NCBI RefSeq assembly: GCF_902493215.1
Contig: NZ_CABUOL010000014.1
Span: 23,102-87,101, forward strand
Length of the DNA stretch: 64,000 nucleotides
From: an uncultured Mediterranea sp.
GTDB lineage: Bacteria > Bacteroidota > Bacteroidia > Bacteroidales > Bacteroidaceae
Direction: 5' to 3'
Position numbers and translations under genes: made by a program. Below are positions 34,040 to 45,500 of the stretch, piece by piece. How positions within the stretch are numbered: position 1 is the first letter of the stretch; each line of letters begins with the position of its first letter. Under the pieces are notes generated by a model. That model saw only the letters and a program-made list of their open reading frames with translations. It was not told where the DNA came from and searched no databases.

Positions 34040-36139
34040 TCATTCAAAGTCCAGCAGCACGATTTCCTGCGGTTGTAACGTCAGACGTATCTCATCTCCA
34101 TATCTGACTTGTGCGGGGAAGCGGGAAACATCGGATGAAAGCGGAGAACTGCAACGAAGCCCTCTCTTCAAATTCTCCGGTACCCCATGTTTACGGTCCA
34201 ACACAAACACATATTCCTGCGGAGCATCCGAAGGATTGTGGAAAGATATATATCCCCGTTTCTTATCCCAGGCTGTATATCCATAAACGTCACCCTTACG
34301 AGGATCTCCTCCGTGCATCCTGACGTGTCTGAATGCCGGGAACATACGGTGTGCCCATTTCACTCCTTCAGCCATCACGTCCCAGTCCGGCGCAGAAAGT
34401 TTCTGGGTTTTGATGTACAGTTCTATAAATCCGGTCCCGCGACTCAGGTTCATGAACAGGTAATCGCGGAATGTCTGTTCCGGTTCACCAGTCGACGTTT
34501 TCTTCGGTTCATGATTGAAGATGCTGTTCATCGGGAACTTTGTATTTTCCTGTTCCCAGATCTGATAGTAGATTCCGTCACGGTATACCAGTTCCTGCGT
34601 CCGTGAATTACCCGAAGCCGCATCGCCGGCATTGATGAGCCAGACCACATCCACATACTGCATCCACCAGGGACTCAGGTAGGCACCGTTGGTGATAGCC
34701 AGGAAAATGTCCGGATTGATTTCATGAAGCTTCTTGAAGATTTTCATCAGACGTTCCGTACCGTTACACAGATAGTACTCCTTCAATTCATTGTAACGGG
34801 CGTCGTTCAGTTCCTTCTCATTGCCCTTGAAATCCGATACACCCAGCTGCGGCATATACGCCGTACCACGTCCCTTGACTTCAAAGTCGCGGGTGTTCAA
34901 ATGCCCGAACAGGCCATCGAACTTGAAATATGCAACACCCATACGGGCCAATTCCAGAATACGTTCCTCCAGTTTCTGCATATAGACAGGACCTGTCATG
35001 GACATCCCCATCCCCAACGATTCCCAGCCGTATTCACCCATTCTGGGAACCATGGCACGGGCTCCCAGAATAGATGCCGGGCTGAGCCACAGGCCCAATT
35101 GGGAATTCGCTCCGTTCACTGCCAGAAAGCAGTCTTTAAAATCGGACTGGAATTTTGGGTTCACCGTCCATACCCCATTACGCCAGTCGGCTGTTTTTCC
35201 GGCATCCTGCCAGCCGTCATCGATGACGTAAGCATTCAGCGCAGGGCAACCGCGTTTCTCCACCAGTTCCTCATGGACTGTCTGCAAACTGCCCACAAAC
35301 TTCTCCGAAGAGACCGACTGCCCGAAATCGAACCAGCTGTTGTACTGTATCTGTAAACGGGCCGGACGGATACGGATACGGTCAATGTATTCATAAAAGG
35401 CATCATCCGTAAAGTCCGGAGCGTCGGCCATGCCGACCACGCCGCTATAGGTGGTATAGGTATCTCCTGCTTTCAGAACCACCGCAGGAGAATAACCGCA
35501 ATAAATCACACGGTCTTCCACGGCATTGGTCGCAGCCGGAAATTCCATGCCCCAGAAAGAGGCCGAACGGGAAGTATACACAGGCTGTCCCAGTCCCGGT
35601 TTCCAATGAGAGGGTCCTTGGGCATAGATTTCACGGATGGTATAATTTTGTTGTGCATCCTCTACGCCGACTGCCTCCACATCAACACGTTCCAAGGTCA
35701 GGTCGTGCGCCGGCTTTATAACCAGTTTCTTGCGCGCATAAAAATCGGATGGTTTCAGTTCGTATACGACTTCCACGGTAAGGTCCTCATTCTGGAGTTC
35801 AAAACAATACCCCTTACTTTGCCGGTCTGTCGGATTCGCATAGGAAGAGACTTCTGACACCTTGAAATCCTTTGCGGTCAGGATGCGGTCGGTCCCTTCC
35901 TTATCAGTTCCCTTCGATATACGCAAACGGAATTCATCGGAAGAGACGGACAGAGGAAGCTGTACTTCCGCCAAACGGTTATTCATTGAAACGGTGGACA
36001 GATGACCGTCGGCCGTGACACATATCACACGTTCCAGATGACGGTTCTTCAAGGAATAATTCTTCTGGGCCTCCGCTCCCACTGCCACCCCCAACAGGAG
36101 GGCGGAACATAAGATTTCACGGATAATACTAATTTTCAT
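34040..36139 (-). CDS. GH36-like alpha-galactosidase/alpha-N-acetylgalactosaminidase
   Basis: A 699-residue secreted clan GH-D enzyme. After a signal peptide (about 1-24) comes an N-terminal beta-sandwich. The barrel holds IQYNSWFDFGQ, AYVIDDGWQDAG, the nucleophile Asp408 in YFKFDGLFG and the likely acid/base Asp506 in NAGDAASGN. A C-terminal beta-domain ends QEIVLLDFE. The GH36 group removes terminal alpha-Gal or alpha-GalNAc by a retaining mechanism. In a mucin locus an alpha-GalNAc or alpha-Gal cap is likely, but specificity cannot be told here. It follows GH89 after 165 bases. Confidence 0.85.
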   Translation of the reverse strand: MKISIIREILCSALLLGVAVGAEAQKNYSLKNRHLERVICVTADGHLSTVSMNNRLAEVQLPLSVSSDEFRLRISKGTDKEGTDRILTAKDFKVSEVSSYANPTDRQSKGYCFELQNEDLTVEVVYELKPSDFYARKKLVIKPAHDLTLERVDVEAVGVEDAQQNYTIREIYAQGPSHWKPGLGQPVYTSRSASFWGMEFPAATNAVEDRVIYCGYSPAVVLKAGDTYTTYSGVVGMADAPDFTDDAFYEYIDRIRIRPARLQIQYNSWFDFGQSVSSEKFVGSLQTVHEELVEKRGCPALNAYVIDDGWQDAGKTADWRNGVWTVNPKFQSDFKDCFLAVNGANSQLGLWLSPASILGARAMVPRMGEYGWESLGMGMSMTGPVYMQKLEERILELARMGVAYFKFDGLFGHLNTRDFEVKGRGTAYMPQLGVSDFKGNEKELNDARYNELKEYYLCNGTERLMKIFKKLHEINPDIFLAITNGAYLSPWWMQYVDVVWLINAGDAASGNSRTQELVYRDGIYYQIWEQENTKFPMNSIFNHEPKKTSTGEPEQTFRDYLFMNLSRGTGFIELYIKTQKLSAPDWDVMAEGVKWAHRMFPAFRHVRMHGGDPRKGDVYGYTAWDKKRGYISFHNPSDAPQEYVFVLDRKHGVPENLKRGLRCSSPLSSDVSRFPAQVRYGDEIRLTLQPQEIVLLDFE

Positions 36140-36304
36140 GGTCTGTAATGTTATCTTTAATTATACAATTAGGGTATTCTGTTCATTTTCGTTAACTGTA
36201 AATAGACACATCATAATTACATTTAAATCATGTACAGAAATAGAAGAATCTCCACTCTGTCAGATATTTATAGAAAACGTTAATTGAACATCCTGACAAT
36301 CAAA

Positions 36305-38518
36305 TCACTTGTAATATCTTTCAGCGATTTCTGAGTATTTTTTGAAGAAACGTTTTGCAAGGACAATTTCATCCCCTTTAGGTTTCGGATTTATATCAGT
36401 CTTCGGCGTATTTACGAAATTGATTTCCCAATCTGCCAGCTTGTCATAGAATTCATTGCCTCTGAAGGCTTCTCTACCGATTGACATCTTTACATTCTTA
36501 CCTGTGTACTTCCTGCCATTTTCAGCTTCATTCTCTATCATGTCGTAGAACATTTTCCATCTTTGATAATAATAACGTCTTATTAGTCCGGCCCATTCTC
36601 TCCATGAATAATCAAACTGCTTACATTCATATCCATCCGTGAATCCCCATAAAGTGACCAAAGCCGTTGCATCCTTCTCCAATAAATCCTTTTCCGCATC
36701 AGTTGTTCCCCAGCTGCGCGCATCTGATATCCATTTGTCAAAATTCCATTCATCACGGGTAGCCAGTAACTCATCGACATCGAGCAATAAGTTCAAAAAG
36801 ACATCACGGTCTTCCCTAAATTTTGCCATATCCCCCTTTTCATAGGAGTCAGCCATTTGAAAGTGTATTTTCTGAGCAAGATTAGTCATTATCTGACGTT
36901 GCAAATCTATTACGTCCTGACGGTATATAGTCGATTTTTTCAATGACTTTGCATCCTTTAGCAATAATGCCTGAGCTTTATACAACTCCAGAGGATCATA
37001 TGGAATTTTAAAACCGCTGTTGGGACCTGATTTTTTAGCCCTCAAAGCAGGTCTGGCACAGATCATAGAACTGAACTCCACACCGTTTGTTCCTCTTTTG
37101 TAAGCCGTATTCAGCAACATTTCCCAAGCGTCTCTGGCGGACTGGGAATATTTCCCATAAGCTCTGGTTACATATTTATCCATCCATTCATCTATATTCA
37201 CTGTACCTTCATGACAAGACATCTCAAACGCCAATGCATAATACATCGGATTCTGACACACAGATTCCATGAACAGCCCATTGCCTATAATATTAGGCGC
37301 ATTTTTTTCCGCCGTTTTATACTGGTTGCTTGCAATCAATGGAATATCCCCATGCATGTTAATTCTGCCGCCAAAATTGTGCAAATTACCAGCAACGAAA
37401 GGATAGCCCCAGAAATTCTGCAAAGAAGCAAACTTTGAACCGGCCAAATCAAGTATAACCAAATCCGATTTTGGGAAGGCATCCACAATAGGTTTTCTTA
37501 TACTCCATGACTGCATGGCGACTCTTGCCGTCGGATCAAAGTTCTTGATAAGTTTCCAAATCTTAGTACCCACACTCCGAAGGTATTCATCTCCACTTAC
37601 AGGAGGAGCACTCTCATGGAAAGGATCTGCTGCATACAGGCCGTATGCACCAAACAGTTCCTTCTGCGTTTCAAGAAATATTTTCCTGATCCTGTCAAAC
37701 AAGGGGTCCAAAGGATCCAACATAGAAACGCCCTCGAAACCATACCATTCAGGTTGCTGTTTTATATGGGCATCGGGATACTTCTTCATCATGAGTTTAG
37801 GCACGTAACCGGTAAATGCCTGCTGTATAGGTTGCATGCCCAGATCCAGCTGGCGTCTATATATTTTACGTGCCAGTTCTTTATGCGACTCTATCCATGA
37901 CAAAGGAAGCGGTCCATATACACTTTCTATGTTAGGCATCCATTGCCAAGCCTGATGAGCCGGCCCAACCAGAAAAGATCTGGCTTCATCATCGGTAAAG
38001 CCCATCTTCAATAAAGTATGATACCATACGGCATCCAAACCTATCGTCTGAAGTGGAACATTAATTCCATTCATGGCCATGTAATCTATTTCCCTTTCCC
38101 AACGTTTCCAGTCCCACCAGGGTGCTGTATAGGAGATGGAACAATAATTGAAATAGACTCTCATATCACCATTAATCTGCCCTTTTCTTGTTTCATGAGG
38201 CAATGGAAGGCGTTTAGGCAACTTAAGCTGATCTCCGAACCAGGACAATTGTACATTACAGTCGTATTTCAGATACATGTGATATGCCACTGCCACTGCA
38301 ACAGGAGAACTTCCTCTCAATAACACTTTAGAGTCTTTCTGACCGATCTCATATATATCACCTTTCATTACAGGCTTGTCAATGAGTTCCGTTATAAACT
38401 GGCTCTGATGCTTAGGTGTAACTCTACCTATAAGCTCATAGGCTGACTGACAAAATGTTTGCGCATACAACGGAAAGCTTGAAAACAGCAAAAGTAAAAT
38501 TAATAAAATATTTCTCAT
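36305..38518 (-). CDS. GH89 alpha-N-acetylglucosaminidase
   Basis: A 737-residue secreted protein (signal about 1-20, PLYAQ) with the NAGLU layout. It has an N-terminal mixed domain, the barrel start YTAPWWDWKRWEREIDYMAM, and candidate catalytic glutamates Glu302 (ADPFHESAPP) and Glu418 (GLFMESVCQNP). The C-terminal helical domain ends in KRFFKKYSEIAERYYK. By family knowledge it releases terminal alpha-GlcNAc, including the alpha-1,4-GlcNAc cap of gland-type gastric mucin and residues in heparan sulfate. Codon usage is visibly more A+T-rich than in neighbouring genes, and gaps of 165 and 218 bases surround it. This suggests separate acquisition. Confidence 0.93.
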   Translation of the reverse strand: MRNILLILLLLFSSFPLYAQTFCQSAYELIGRVTPKHQSQFITELIDKPVMKGDIYEIGQKDSKVLLRGSSPVAVAVAYHMYLKYDCNVQLSWFGDQLKLPKRLPLPHETRKGQINGDMRVYFNYCSISYTAPWWDWKRWEREIDYMAMNGINVPLQTIGLDAVWYHTLLKMGFTDDEARSFLVGPAHQAWQWMPNIESVYGPLPLSWIESHKELARKIYRRQLDLGMQPIQQAFTGYVPKLMMKKYPDAHIKQQPEWYGFEGVSMLDPLDPLFDRIRKIFLETQKELFGAYGLYAADPFHESAPPVSGDEYLRSVGTKIWKLIKNFDPTARVAMQSWSIRKPIVDAFPKSDLVILDLAGSKFASLQNFWGYPFVAGNLHNFGGRINMHGDIPLIASNQYKTAEKNAPNIIGNGLFMESVCQNPMYYALAFEMSCHEGTVNIDEWMDKYVTRAYGKYSQSARDAWEMLLNTAYKRGTNGVEFSSMICARPALRAKKSGPNSGFKIPYDPLELYKAQALLLKDAKSLKKSTIYRQDVIDLQRQIMTNLAQKIHFQMADSYEKGDMAKFREDRDVFLNLLLDVDELLATRDEWNFDKWISDARSWGTTDAEKDLLEKDATALVTLWGFTDGYECKQFDYSWREWAGLIRRYYYQRWKMFYDMIENEAENGRKYTGKNVKMSIGREAFRGNEFYDKLADWEINFVNTPKTDINPKPKGDEIVLAKRFFKKYSEIAERYYK

Positions 38519-38736
38519 GATTTAATAATTCAGTACGTTAAAAAGATTTTCCCTCTTTCGTTCAAACAGACAAATAATCTAAGTTAGCTCTTCATTACTA
38601 TTTACCTGCAAATATATTACAAAAATCATTCCGAACAAAGAGAAGTTTCGCTTACAGTAATTGGCATTCTGAGAGACTTCCCCCTGTCCGGAATGAATTT
38701 CATTCAATATACTTCTAAACGTCTTTCGAATAGTTG

Positions 38737-39432
38737 TTAGAATGTATAACTTCTTGCATTAGAAGCCAGTTCATCCAAAGCTCCTTCCGGAAGGAAGACA
38801 GACGAAACACTAATGACATCTCCTACCCGTACGCCAGGAAGGATTGTTTCCGTATCATCGTTTTCTACCCGTACCTCTTTATCTACCGGATTGGCAGGAT
38901 CACTATAATCAGTATATTTCACCAACGTGTACTGAATAGCATTGCTGAGAATAGCCGCCCATGTCAGCACTCCCTCTCCCGATGAATTTATATTACGGCT
39001 TCTGATTTCACGGTTCATCAAACGTCCGATATATTCTGGCCCATAGACATCGACCGTCATGCTTTCGGCCATAGACCGATGTCCATAATCGTCTTTAGTA
39101 ACCACTTCAAAGATATAGCTATCCTCTGCAAAAGGCAATATCTCTTCCATCCACATAGCTCCTGCTTGCGTACGGTTGACTTCTACTACAACTGAGTCTG
39201 TGCGTTGGGCCCAATAAATAACCACTTTCGTGATACGAGGATCGGCATTAAGCAACCACTTGAATTTGGCACGCTCATTTCCGGGAGTGATGGCCAACGA
39301 ATCGACCACACCGGTATAGATAGTTTCACCTCGATTCAAATATTCCTCGTGTATGTCATTGATATTCTCACAACTGCAACAGAAGGTGAGGACTATCCCC
39401 CATGCCAGTATGTATTTTACAATCTGTTTCAT
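38737..39432 (-). CDS. DUF4998-type surface lipoprotein (PUL2)
   Basis: A 231-residue lipoprotein (LTFCCSC) with the DUF4998 pattern: ENINDIHEEYLNRGETIYTG followed by Fn3-like beta-strands (ITKVVIYWAQRTDSVVVEV). Such proteins follow susD in many Bacteroides loci and are thought to be surface glycan-binding accessories. No catalytic motif is seen. It lies 22 bases after the next lipoprotein gene. Confidence 0.82.
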   Translation of the reverse strand: MKQIVKYILAWGIVLTFCCSCENINDIHEEYLNRGETIYTGVVDSLAITPGNERAKFKWLLNADPRITKVVIYWAQRTDSVVVEVNRTQAGAMWMEEILPFAEDSYIFEVVTKDDYGHRSMAESMTVDVYGPEYIGRLMNREIRSRNINSSGEGVLTWAAILSNAIQYTLVKYTDYSDPANPVDKEVRVENDDTETILPGVRVGDVISVSSVFLPEGALDELASNARSYTF

Positions 39433-39454
39433 TTTATTCTTTTCTTAAAAAACA

Positions 39455-40654
39455 TTACTCAACTTTATTGTTTCCCCAGAAAGTCAATTCCGCAATATGC
39501 AGATAAGGAGAACCACCCCAAGTGCTTTTCACTGCGAACCGGAGATAACGAACCTTACCCAACGACAATGGCGCCATATATTCAAAACCGTTTTGCGCAT
39601 ACTCGATATCCTCATTGGTTACAGTCGAACCTTCACCCGAAGGTTTGAAGGTTACGAAATCACCTAATTGTTTCCAATCGGTTTTCCAGTCTTCAGACCA
39701 ATACTCATCCATCATACCTTCTTTATAAGAAGTACAACCCCAAATCTCAAACGTTTTAGGATTATAATGCTTATAAAACCAATTATTTCCACTACGATGA
39801 TAAAGTTTGAAACGACTCAATTGAACTTCCATTCCCAAATCTACAGTAAAATATACAGGGAAAGAGCCATCTTTCTCCGTTGTATGCCACATGGAGCTAA
39901 TATTATCATCGAACATTTTATCAAACGTATAAGTGCCGCTATAGTTAGAAGTATTATCCTTCGGCAAAGAGACTCTCTTCATCAATTTCTTATCCAAAAT
40001 GGTTTCATACAACGGAGTCAGCTCCTGTGTAATGGTATCCGACACATTCCCCCACTTGTCTGTCAGGTAGAGGGCAAAGGTACGGGGCTGGTCATCATAG
40101 CCACGGAACGAATAACTTCCATCCTTTAACTGGTTATAATAAGTCTCGCCGTCCTCCATCTCACCATCGTCGTTGGATGCCATAATGGTGATACCTATTT
40201 CCGATTGCTGTTCATTGGTCCACGTTACATTTACACCTCCAAAATCAGCCTGCATCTGTATGGAACCCAAAATCAAATCGACCAATGGAGTCAACGGATG
40301 GATGGTCACCACATAGGGAGCTGACAGGTTTTCACTATGATCCACTACATAGAGCGTTACGTCTACCGGATCCGTACTACCCAACCCTTCGATTTTCAAA
40401 ACGTTATTGTATACAGAGGCACGTTCCACATGTTCGACACCTTTCACATAATAAATGCCTTTCACATAAGATACATCACTTTCGTTGGACAACGCGTAGG
40501 AGATTTCCGCTCCACCCGGCAGAGGATTCACGTCCACACTCGTAATAGGTGAAGGAGCCTCACCGTCTGTGGGTGTCTGTCCGACAAAATCTTCCGAACA
40601 TCCTGCCATCCCCAATAGGATAAACAACAGGACAGCATATAAAATCGTTTTCAT
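39455..40654 (-). CDS. surface glycan-binding lipoprotein with F5/8C-like C-terminus (DUF4959/DUF5126/DUF5000 type)
   Basis: A 399-residue lipoprotein (LLGMAGC). Two Fn3-like beta-domains come first (about 30-120, PSPITSVDVNPLPGGAEISY, then 125-225). A galactose-binding-like F5/8C domain follows (about 240-395, MFDDNISSMWHTTEKDGSFP and YFTVDLGMEVQLSRFKLYHR). This order matches the DUF4959, DUF5126 and DUF5000 chain often placed after susD. It probably binds glycan at the cell surface. It begins 33 bases after susD. Confidence 0.86.
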   Translation of the reverse strand: MKTILYAVLLFILLGMAGCSEDFVGQTPTDGEAPSPITSVDVNPLPGGAEISYALSNESDVSYVKGIYYVKGVEHVERASVYNNVLKIEGLGSTDPVDVTLYVVDHSENLSAPYVVTIHPLTPLVDLILGSIQMQADFGGVNVTWTNEQQSEIGITIMASNDDGEMEDGETYYNQLKDGSYSFRGYDDQPRTFALYLTDKWGNVSDTITQELTPLYETILDKKLMKRVSLPKDNTSNYSGTYTFDKMFDDNISSMWHTTEKDGSFPVYFTVDLGMEVQLSRFKLYHRSGNNWFYKHYNPKTFEIWGCTSYKEGMMDEYWSEDWKTDWKQLGDFVTFKPSGEGSTVTNEDIEYAQNGFEYMAPLSLGKVRYLRFAVKSTWGGSPYLHIAELTFWGNNKVE

Positions 40655-40687
40655 TCTGCTTATATATTTATAAAAGGTTAGACAATA

Positions 40688-42577
40688 TTACCAACCCGGA
40701 TTTTGAACCAAATTCTTGTTGATTGTGATGGAGTTGGTCTTTATCGGCCACAAATAGTCTTTCATTGTAAACCGACGGGTCTCGTAAGTCACTACATAGT
40801 AGAAAGCCTCTGCTGTAGCTCCCTGGTAATTCCATCCCTGTACGGGCTGATTGAGGTATTCCAATGCTTCTTTCCAGCGGCGTAAGTCGTAGAACCGTTG
40901 TCCTTCACCAGCCAACTCATTCAGGCGTTCGTGACGAATAATTTCACGCATACCGTCCTGCGTGGTCGGCTTTCCAGGTATAGTAGATTTCTGCCAAGAT
41001 TCTATTACCCCTTTCAAACCGGCGCGTGCACGTACCTTATCTACGTATTCGTAAACTTCATCCGTAGGTTGCGGATTGGCTTCGTTCAAGGCTTCAGCAT
41101 ACATCAAATACAAATCAGACATACGGATAATCGGGAAAGCATACCGTACAGCATTGTAAGTGTTGGAAGCCGTACCTACACTAGTTTCAGGATGAATAAC
41201 CTTCTTGTTAAAATAACCGGTCGGATTATGCTCGCCGACACTTCGATAACCAGCCGGTTCACCCTGACGAGCATGAATGTAATACAAATCATTATCCTGC
41301 AATTTACCTGCCCCTTCCAAAGCTCCCCGATCAAAACCAACTGTTGCATAAAAACGAGGTTCACGCTTGAAATGTAATTTGGCCGTCACTTGTCCGACCT
41401 CCATATTCAATTTATCTTCAGCGGTAATCTGTTGTGTCTGATATCGATTGTCGTAATCCCATGTGGGATCTTCATCAATGGGAATTCCGTTGTCAGTATA
41501 AAACTGTTCAGCAATCTTCAACGTCAAACCAAGCTCATTGGTTGCATTACCCAAATTGTTTACAACCAAACGGGGCATACAGAGCCTTTGCAGACCAGCA
41601 TCACGTGTAGAGCCCCACACAACTTCCTTGTTCCACTCTTCCGTAAAGGCACCGCGTATTGTCAGTTTCTGCGCCGTGATATCCGACATATTGGTAGTTT
41701 TCTGGTAATAATACAGACCATGACCGGCCAACTCACACGTATCTATGGCATTCTTCAATGCTATGGCAGCACGTTGCCATTTTTCTACCTTGAATTCTGT
41801 ATCAACCAGATGCCGACCCTTGTTGTCTGTAAAATACTGGTAATCCGGGTTGCCGTTGAACAACGGACTGGCTGCCCATACCAATGCTTTTGCTTTGAGA
41901 GCCACAGCTATGGCTTGCGTAATACGCCCTGCCTCGTTGGTCATATCCGTAATTTCCAAAGGAAGATTCGGTATGGCGTCGTCAATCAGGGAAACAATGT
42001 AGTTGACCACATCGTCCACCGGTTCACGATACACCCGTACTTCTTCCGGCGTAGCGGAAACTGGCAGGTTAACATCGATAATAGGTACCGGACCATAAAG
42101 TGTCATCAGGAAATAATGATAATAGGCTTTCAAGAATTTTACTTCGGCCATCCAACGTTCCCGTTCGTAATCATCCAAATCGGGTACACGACCAATATTT
42201 TCCAAGAAAATATTACAGTCACGAATAGCTATGAACAAATTCTTTCCATTATTCAATCCATCCCAATAATTCAGATATGGATCATTGGCATTCTGCAAAC
42301 CTGTCGACAGGTTAACTACCGGTCTGTTCTTATACTCCGGTTTATCAATATTCCACCACATCTCATCACTGGTCATGAGTTCTGGGGTACTCCATACATC
42401 CGTAGGATTGGGCAAATAAGTGTAGCACGTAAAGAAAAATTTCTCGGCTGCGGCCCGGGTATTAAAACACTTTTCAATGGTAGCAATATCGTCCGGTACA
42501 ATGTCCAAATAGTCCGCACATGAGACAGATCCCAGGCAAAGTCCAGCTACCACTACATATTTCAAAATACTTTTCAT
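40688..42577 (-). CDS. susD-like: SusD-family surface glycan-binding lipoprotein (PUL2)
   Basis: A 629-residue lipoprotein (LGSVSC, Cys20) with SusD motifs: CADYLDIVPDDIATIEKCFN, FLKAYYHYFLMTLYGPVPII, ALKAKALVWAASPLFNGNP and YAEALNEANPQPTDEVYEYV. The C-terminus has IRHERLNELAGEGQRFYDLR and ends LVQNPGW. It pairs with the SusC 14 bases upstream. Ligand inferred from locus: sulfated or alpha-GlcNAc capped mucin oligosaccharide. Confidence 0.96.
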   Translation of the reverse strand: MKSILKYVVVAGLCLGSVSCADYLDIVPDDIATIEKCFNTRAAAEKFFFTCYTYLPNPTDVWSTPELMTSDEMWWNIDKPEYKNRPVVNLSTGLQNANDPYLNYWDGLNNGKNLFIAIRDCNIFLENIGRVPDLDDYERERWMAEVKFLKAYYHYFLMTLYGPVPIIDVNLPVSATPEEVRVYREPVDDVVNYIVSLIDDAIPNLPLEITDMTNEAGRITQAIAVALKAKALVWAASPLFNGNPDYQYFTDNKGRHLVDTEFKVEKWQRAAIALKNAIDTCELAGHGLYYYQKTTNMSDITAQKLTIRGAFTEEWNKEVVWGSTRDAGLQRLCMPRLVVNNLGNATNELGLTLKIAEQFYTDNGIPIDEDPTWDYDNRYQTQQITAEDKLNMEVGQVTAKLHFKREPRFYATVGFDRGALEGAGKLQDNDLYYIHARQGEPAGYRSVGEHNPTGYFNKKVIHPETSVGTASNTYNAVRYAFPIIRMSDLYLMYAEALNEANPQPTDEVYEYVDKVRARAGLKGVIESWQKSTIPGKPTTQDGMREIIRHERLNELAGEGQRFYDLRRWKEALEYLNQPVQGWNYQGATAEAFYYVVTYETRRFTMKDYLWPIKTNSITINKNLVQNPGW

Positions 42578-42591
42578 AACATTCTAATAAA

Positions 42592-45500
42592 TTACAGATT
42601 AACATTGATACCGAAATTGAACACACGTTGCAACGGGTAGTTGAAACAATTACCTGCCAACTCCGGATCCCACATTTTAAACTTGGACCATACACACAGG
42701 TTGGTACCCGTGACATACAGACGCACATTCGTGAAGTTTATTTTCTTCACCAGTCTCTGAGGCAGCGAATAACCAAGTTCTACAGTCTTCAGGCGCAGGA
42801 AAGAACCGTCACGCATAAACCACGTGCTGCGTTGCGTATTATTTTTATTTTCTGAAGCTGTCAAACGTGGCCAAAGAGCATATACATCCCGGTTGGTTTC
42901 AGACCAATGATCATCCGCATAGTATTGTAACAAGGCACGAGGTGCCGTACCTCCCACGAATGGAGCAGTATTCTCTGCATCAATCCAGAAAGACGAACGT
43001 GCAGAGCCCTGGAAGAAACAGGAGATATCCCAATTCTTGAATCCGGCAGACAAGCCAAAACCGTAGTTGATTTCTGGTGTAGTTGGGAAACCGATTGGCA
43101 CTTTGTCACGGTCATCAATGATATCGTCACCGTTTATATCCTTATACTTGATATCACCGGCACCATATTCTCCGAAAGTTTGTCGAGGAGAATTACGTAC
43201 TTCTTCTTCATCCACAAATAAACGTTCTGCTACCAGTCCAAATTCTTGTTTAATTTTCTGCCCCTTACGTGACAACCAAGGCATATCGCTATAATCAGGT
43301 TCCTCATACTCCACATACTCACTGCTTGCATAAGTAAAATTACCTCTGAAAGAAGCCCAAAAATCTTTCCCAAAGTATTGGCTATAATCTACAGACATAT
43401 CTATACCTCCAGATTTAGCCTTACCAACATTGGCTTGTGGTGTAGCCTGAAGTCCCATAGTTGTAGGAATATAGGAACGCTTCTGTAGAATATTGGAACG
43501 TTTTTCCTGAAAATAATCAACCTGTAATTCCAGTTTGTCCCACAAATTCAGTTCAACACCCAAATTCATTTTCTTTCCTATTTCCCATGTGATAAAAGGA
43601 TCTTCGTAACGGCTGATGGAAACACCATTTCGCGAATAATTGAAATATTCACCGAATGTAAAGCCTCTTTTATCATCATTGGGATTGACTTGCGAGAGAT
43701 AGAAGAAACGATCATTATCATTACCAATCTGGTCATTTCCTACCAAACCGTACGTTGCTTTCAATTTCAGTTTACTTAGCCAAGCAGAGGTTGGTTCCAT
43801 AAAACTTTCGTTGCTGACAATCCATCCCAAACCGAAAGAGGGGAAAAAGCCAAAACGTTCGTTCTTTGCAAAACGCTCGGAACCGTTGTAACCGAAATTG
43901 AACTCGGCAAAATAACGTTTGTCAAAACCATACGTAAAACGACCAGCCAATCCGACATTACGGTGAGGTAGGGCGGCTTGCAGACTACTGGCACCACTAT
44001 CCACATAGTCGCGCATGGTGTAGACTAACAAACCAGACACATCATGTTTGTCGGCAAAACTACGGTTATAGGACAAAGCGCTCTCAAAATAAAGGGTACT
44101 GGTCACTTCGCGTGCTCCCTCTTTAAAAGCCAGGTATTCCGTACCATCGTCCGGATTCAATGGATTCAATTTAAAGACACCGGGATTGTCAGGACTTTCG
44201 GAGTAAGAGTAATAAAAAGGATTATATGAATGAGAATTACCCAGTTTGGAGTAACGGTTCACATTGAACAATGCACGAACAGACAGGCCCTTTGTTATAA
44301 AATCCAAATTCTGTTTGGCTTCGAACTGGGCCAACATTGTAGAACGGCTGTATTCCTGATATCCCTTCACCATGTCAGCATAAGGATTGGAATATTGCCC
44401 CTCATCATAGTTACCAAACAATATATGCTTGGCGTATTGATTGGCCTCATCCGGCTGATAATAAGGCTGGAACAAAACCGGATTGGCATGCATGGATTTT
44501 TTATACAAGGCTGAGCCACCGTCCAGCGGACCGCTGTAATCGTCGAAAGCACCATGTAAACGTACTATCAATTCAGTCGTCTTGGTCACATTGATATTAA
44601 CATTGGATCGCAATACAAACTTATTGATGCTGATGTTATTGTTGAAGTTGTTGCGCTTGTCCATCTTGATGATACCGTTATCTTTATTATAAGCTGCCGA
44701 TACATAATAACGGGCCACCTTACCACCACCACTGATACTCAGATTATAGCGCTGATTAAATGTATGATTATTGAACAGCATGTCCCGCCAATCGATGGCT
44801 GGATAAAGTAGCGGATTGGTACCTTTTTCAGTATTGACAATCTTAGAAGTGGAATAAGGAAGGGCTGCTAAGGGGTCACGGGTACGAACTGCTTCATTGT
44901 GCATACGCATATAAGTCACAGGATCAGCCAGTTCCATTTCCTCTGTCGGCATGGAAAGCGAACCTTCAGCACGGAAAGAGACATTCACTTTTCCTTCTTT
45001 ACCTTCCTTGGTTGTCACCAGAATCACACCATTGGCACCACGAGCGCCATAAAGGGCAGTAGCATTGGCATCTTTCATAATAGAAAAACTGGCAATGTCA
45101 TCTGTAGTCAAACGGGCCAAGTCTTCCGTGGTCATTTCCACCCCATCAATCAAAATCAACGGGTCAGCTTTACCAGTACCGAAAGTGGTTACACCACGGA
45201 TAAAAAAGCTGGCGTTATCTTGTCCCGGTTCACCAGAAGTCTGATAAGAAATCATACCAGCTATACGTCCGGAAAAAGCTGTCGTCAAGTTGCTGGATGG
45301 GACCTTCAGCTCTTCAGGTTTTACCGTTGCAACCGAAGCAATGACACTTTCTTTTTTTTGTTTGGCAAAAGCTACAACCGTCACTTCATCCAACATGTCA
45401 CCCGCTTCTTCCATCACAATCAGAAATTCCGTCTTATTTCCGACCTTTATTGTCTGATCCTTCATACCTAAATAGGTAACAATCAGTTCATCTGTGGCTT

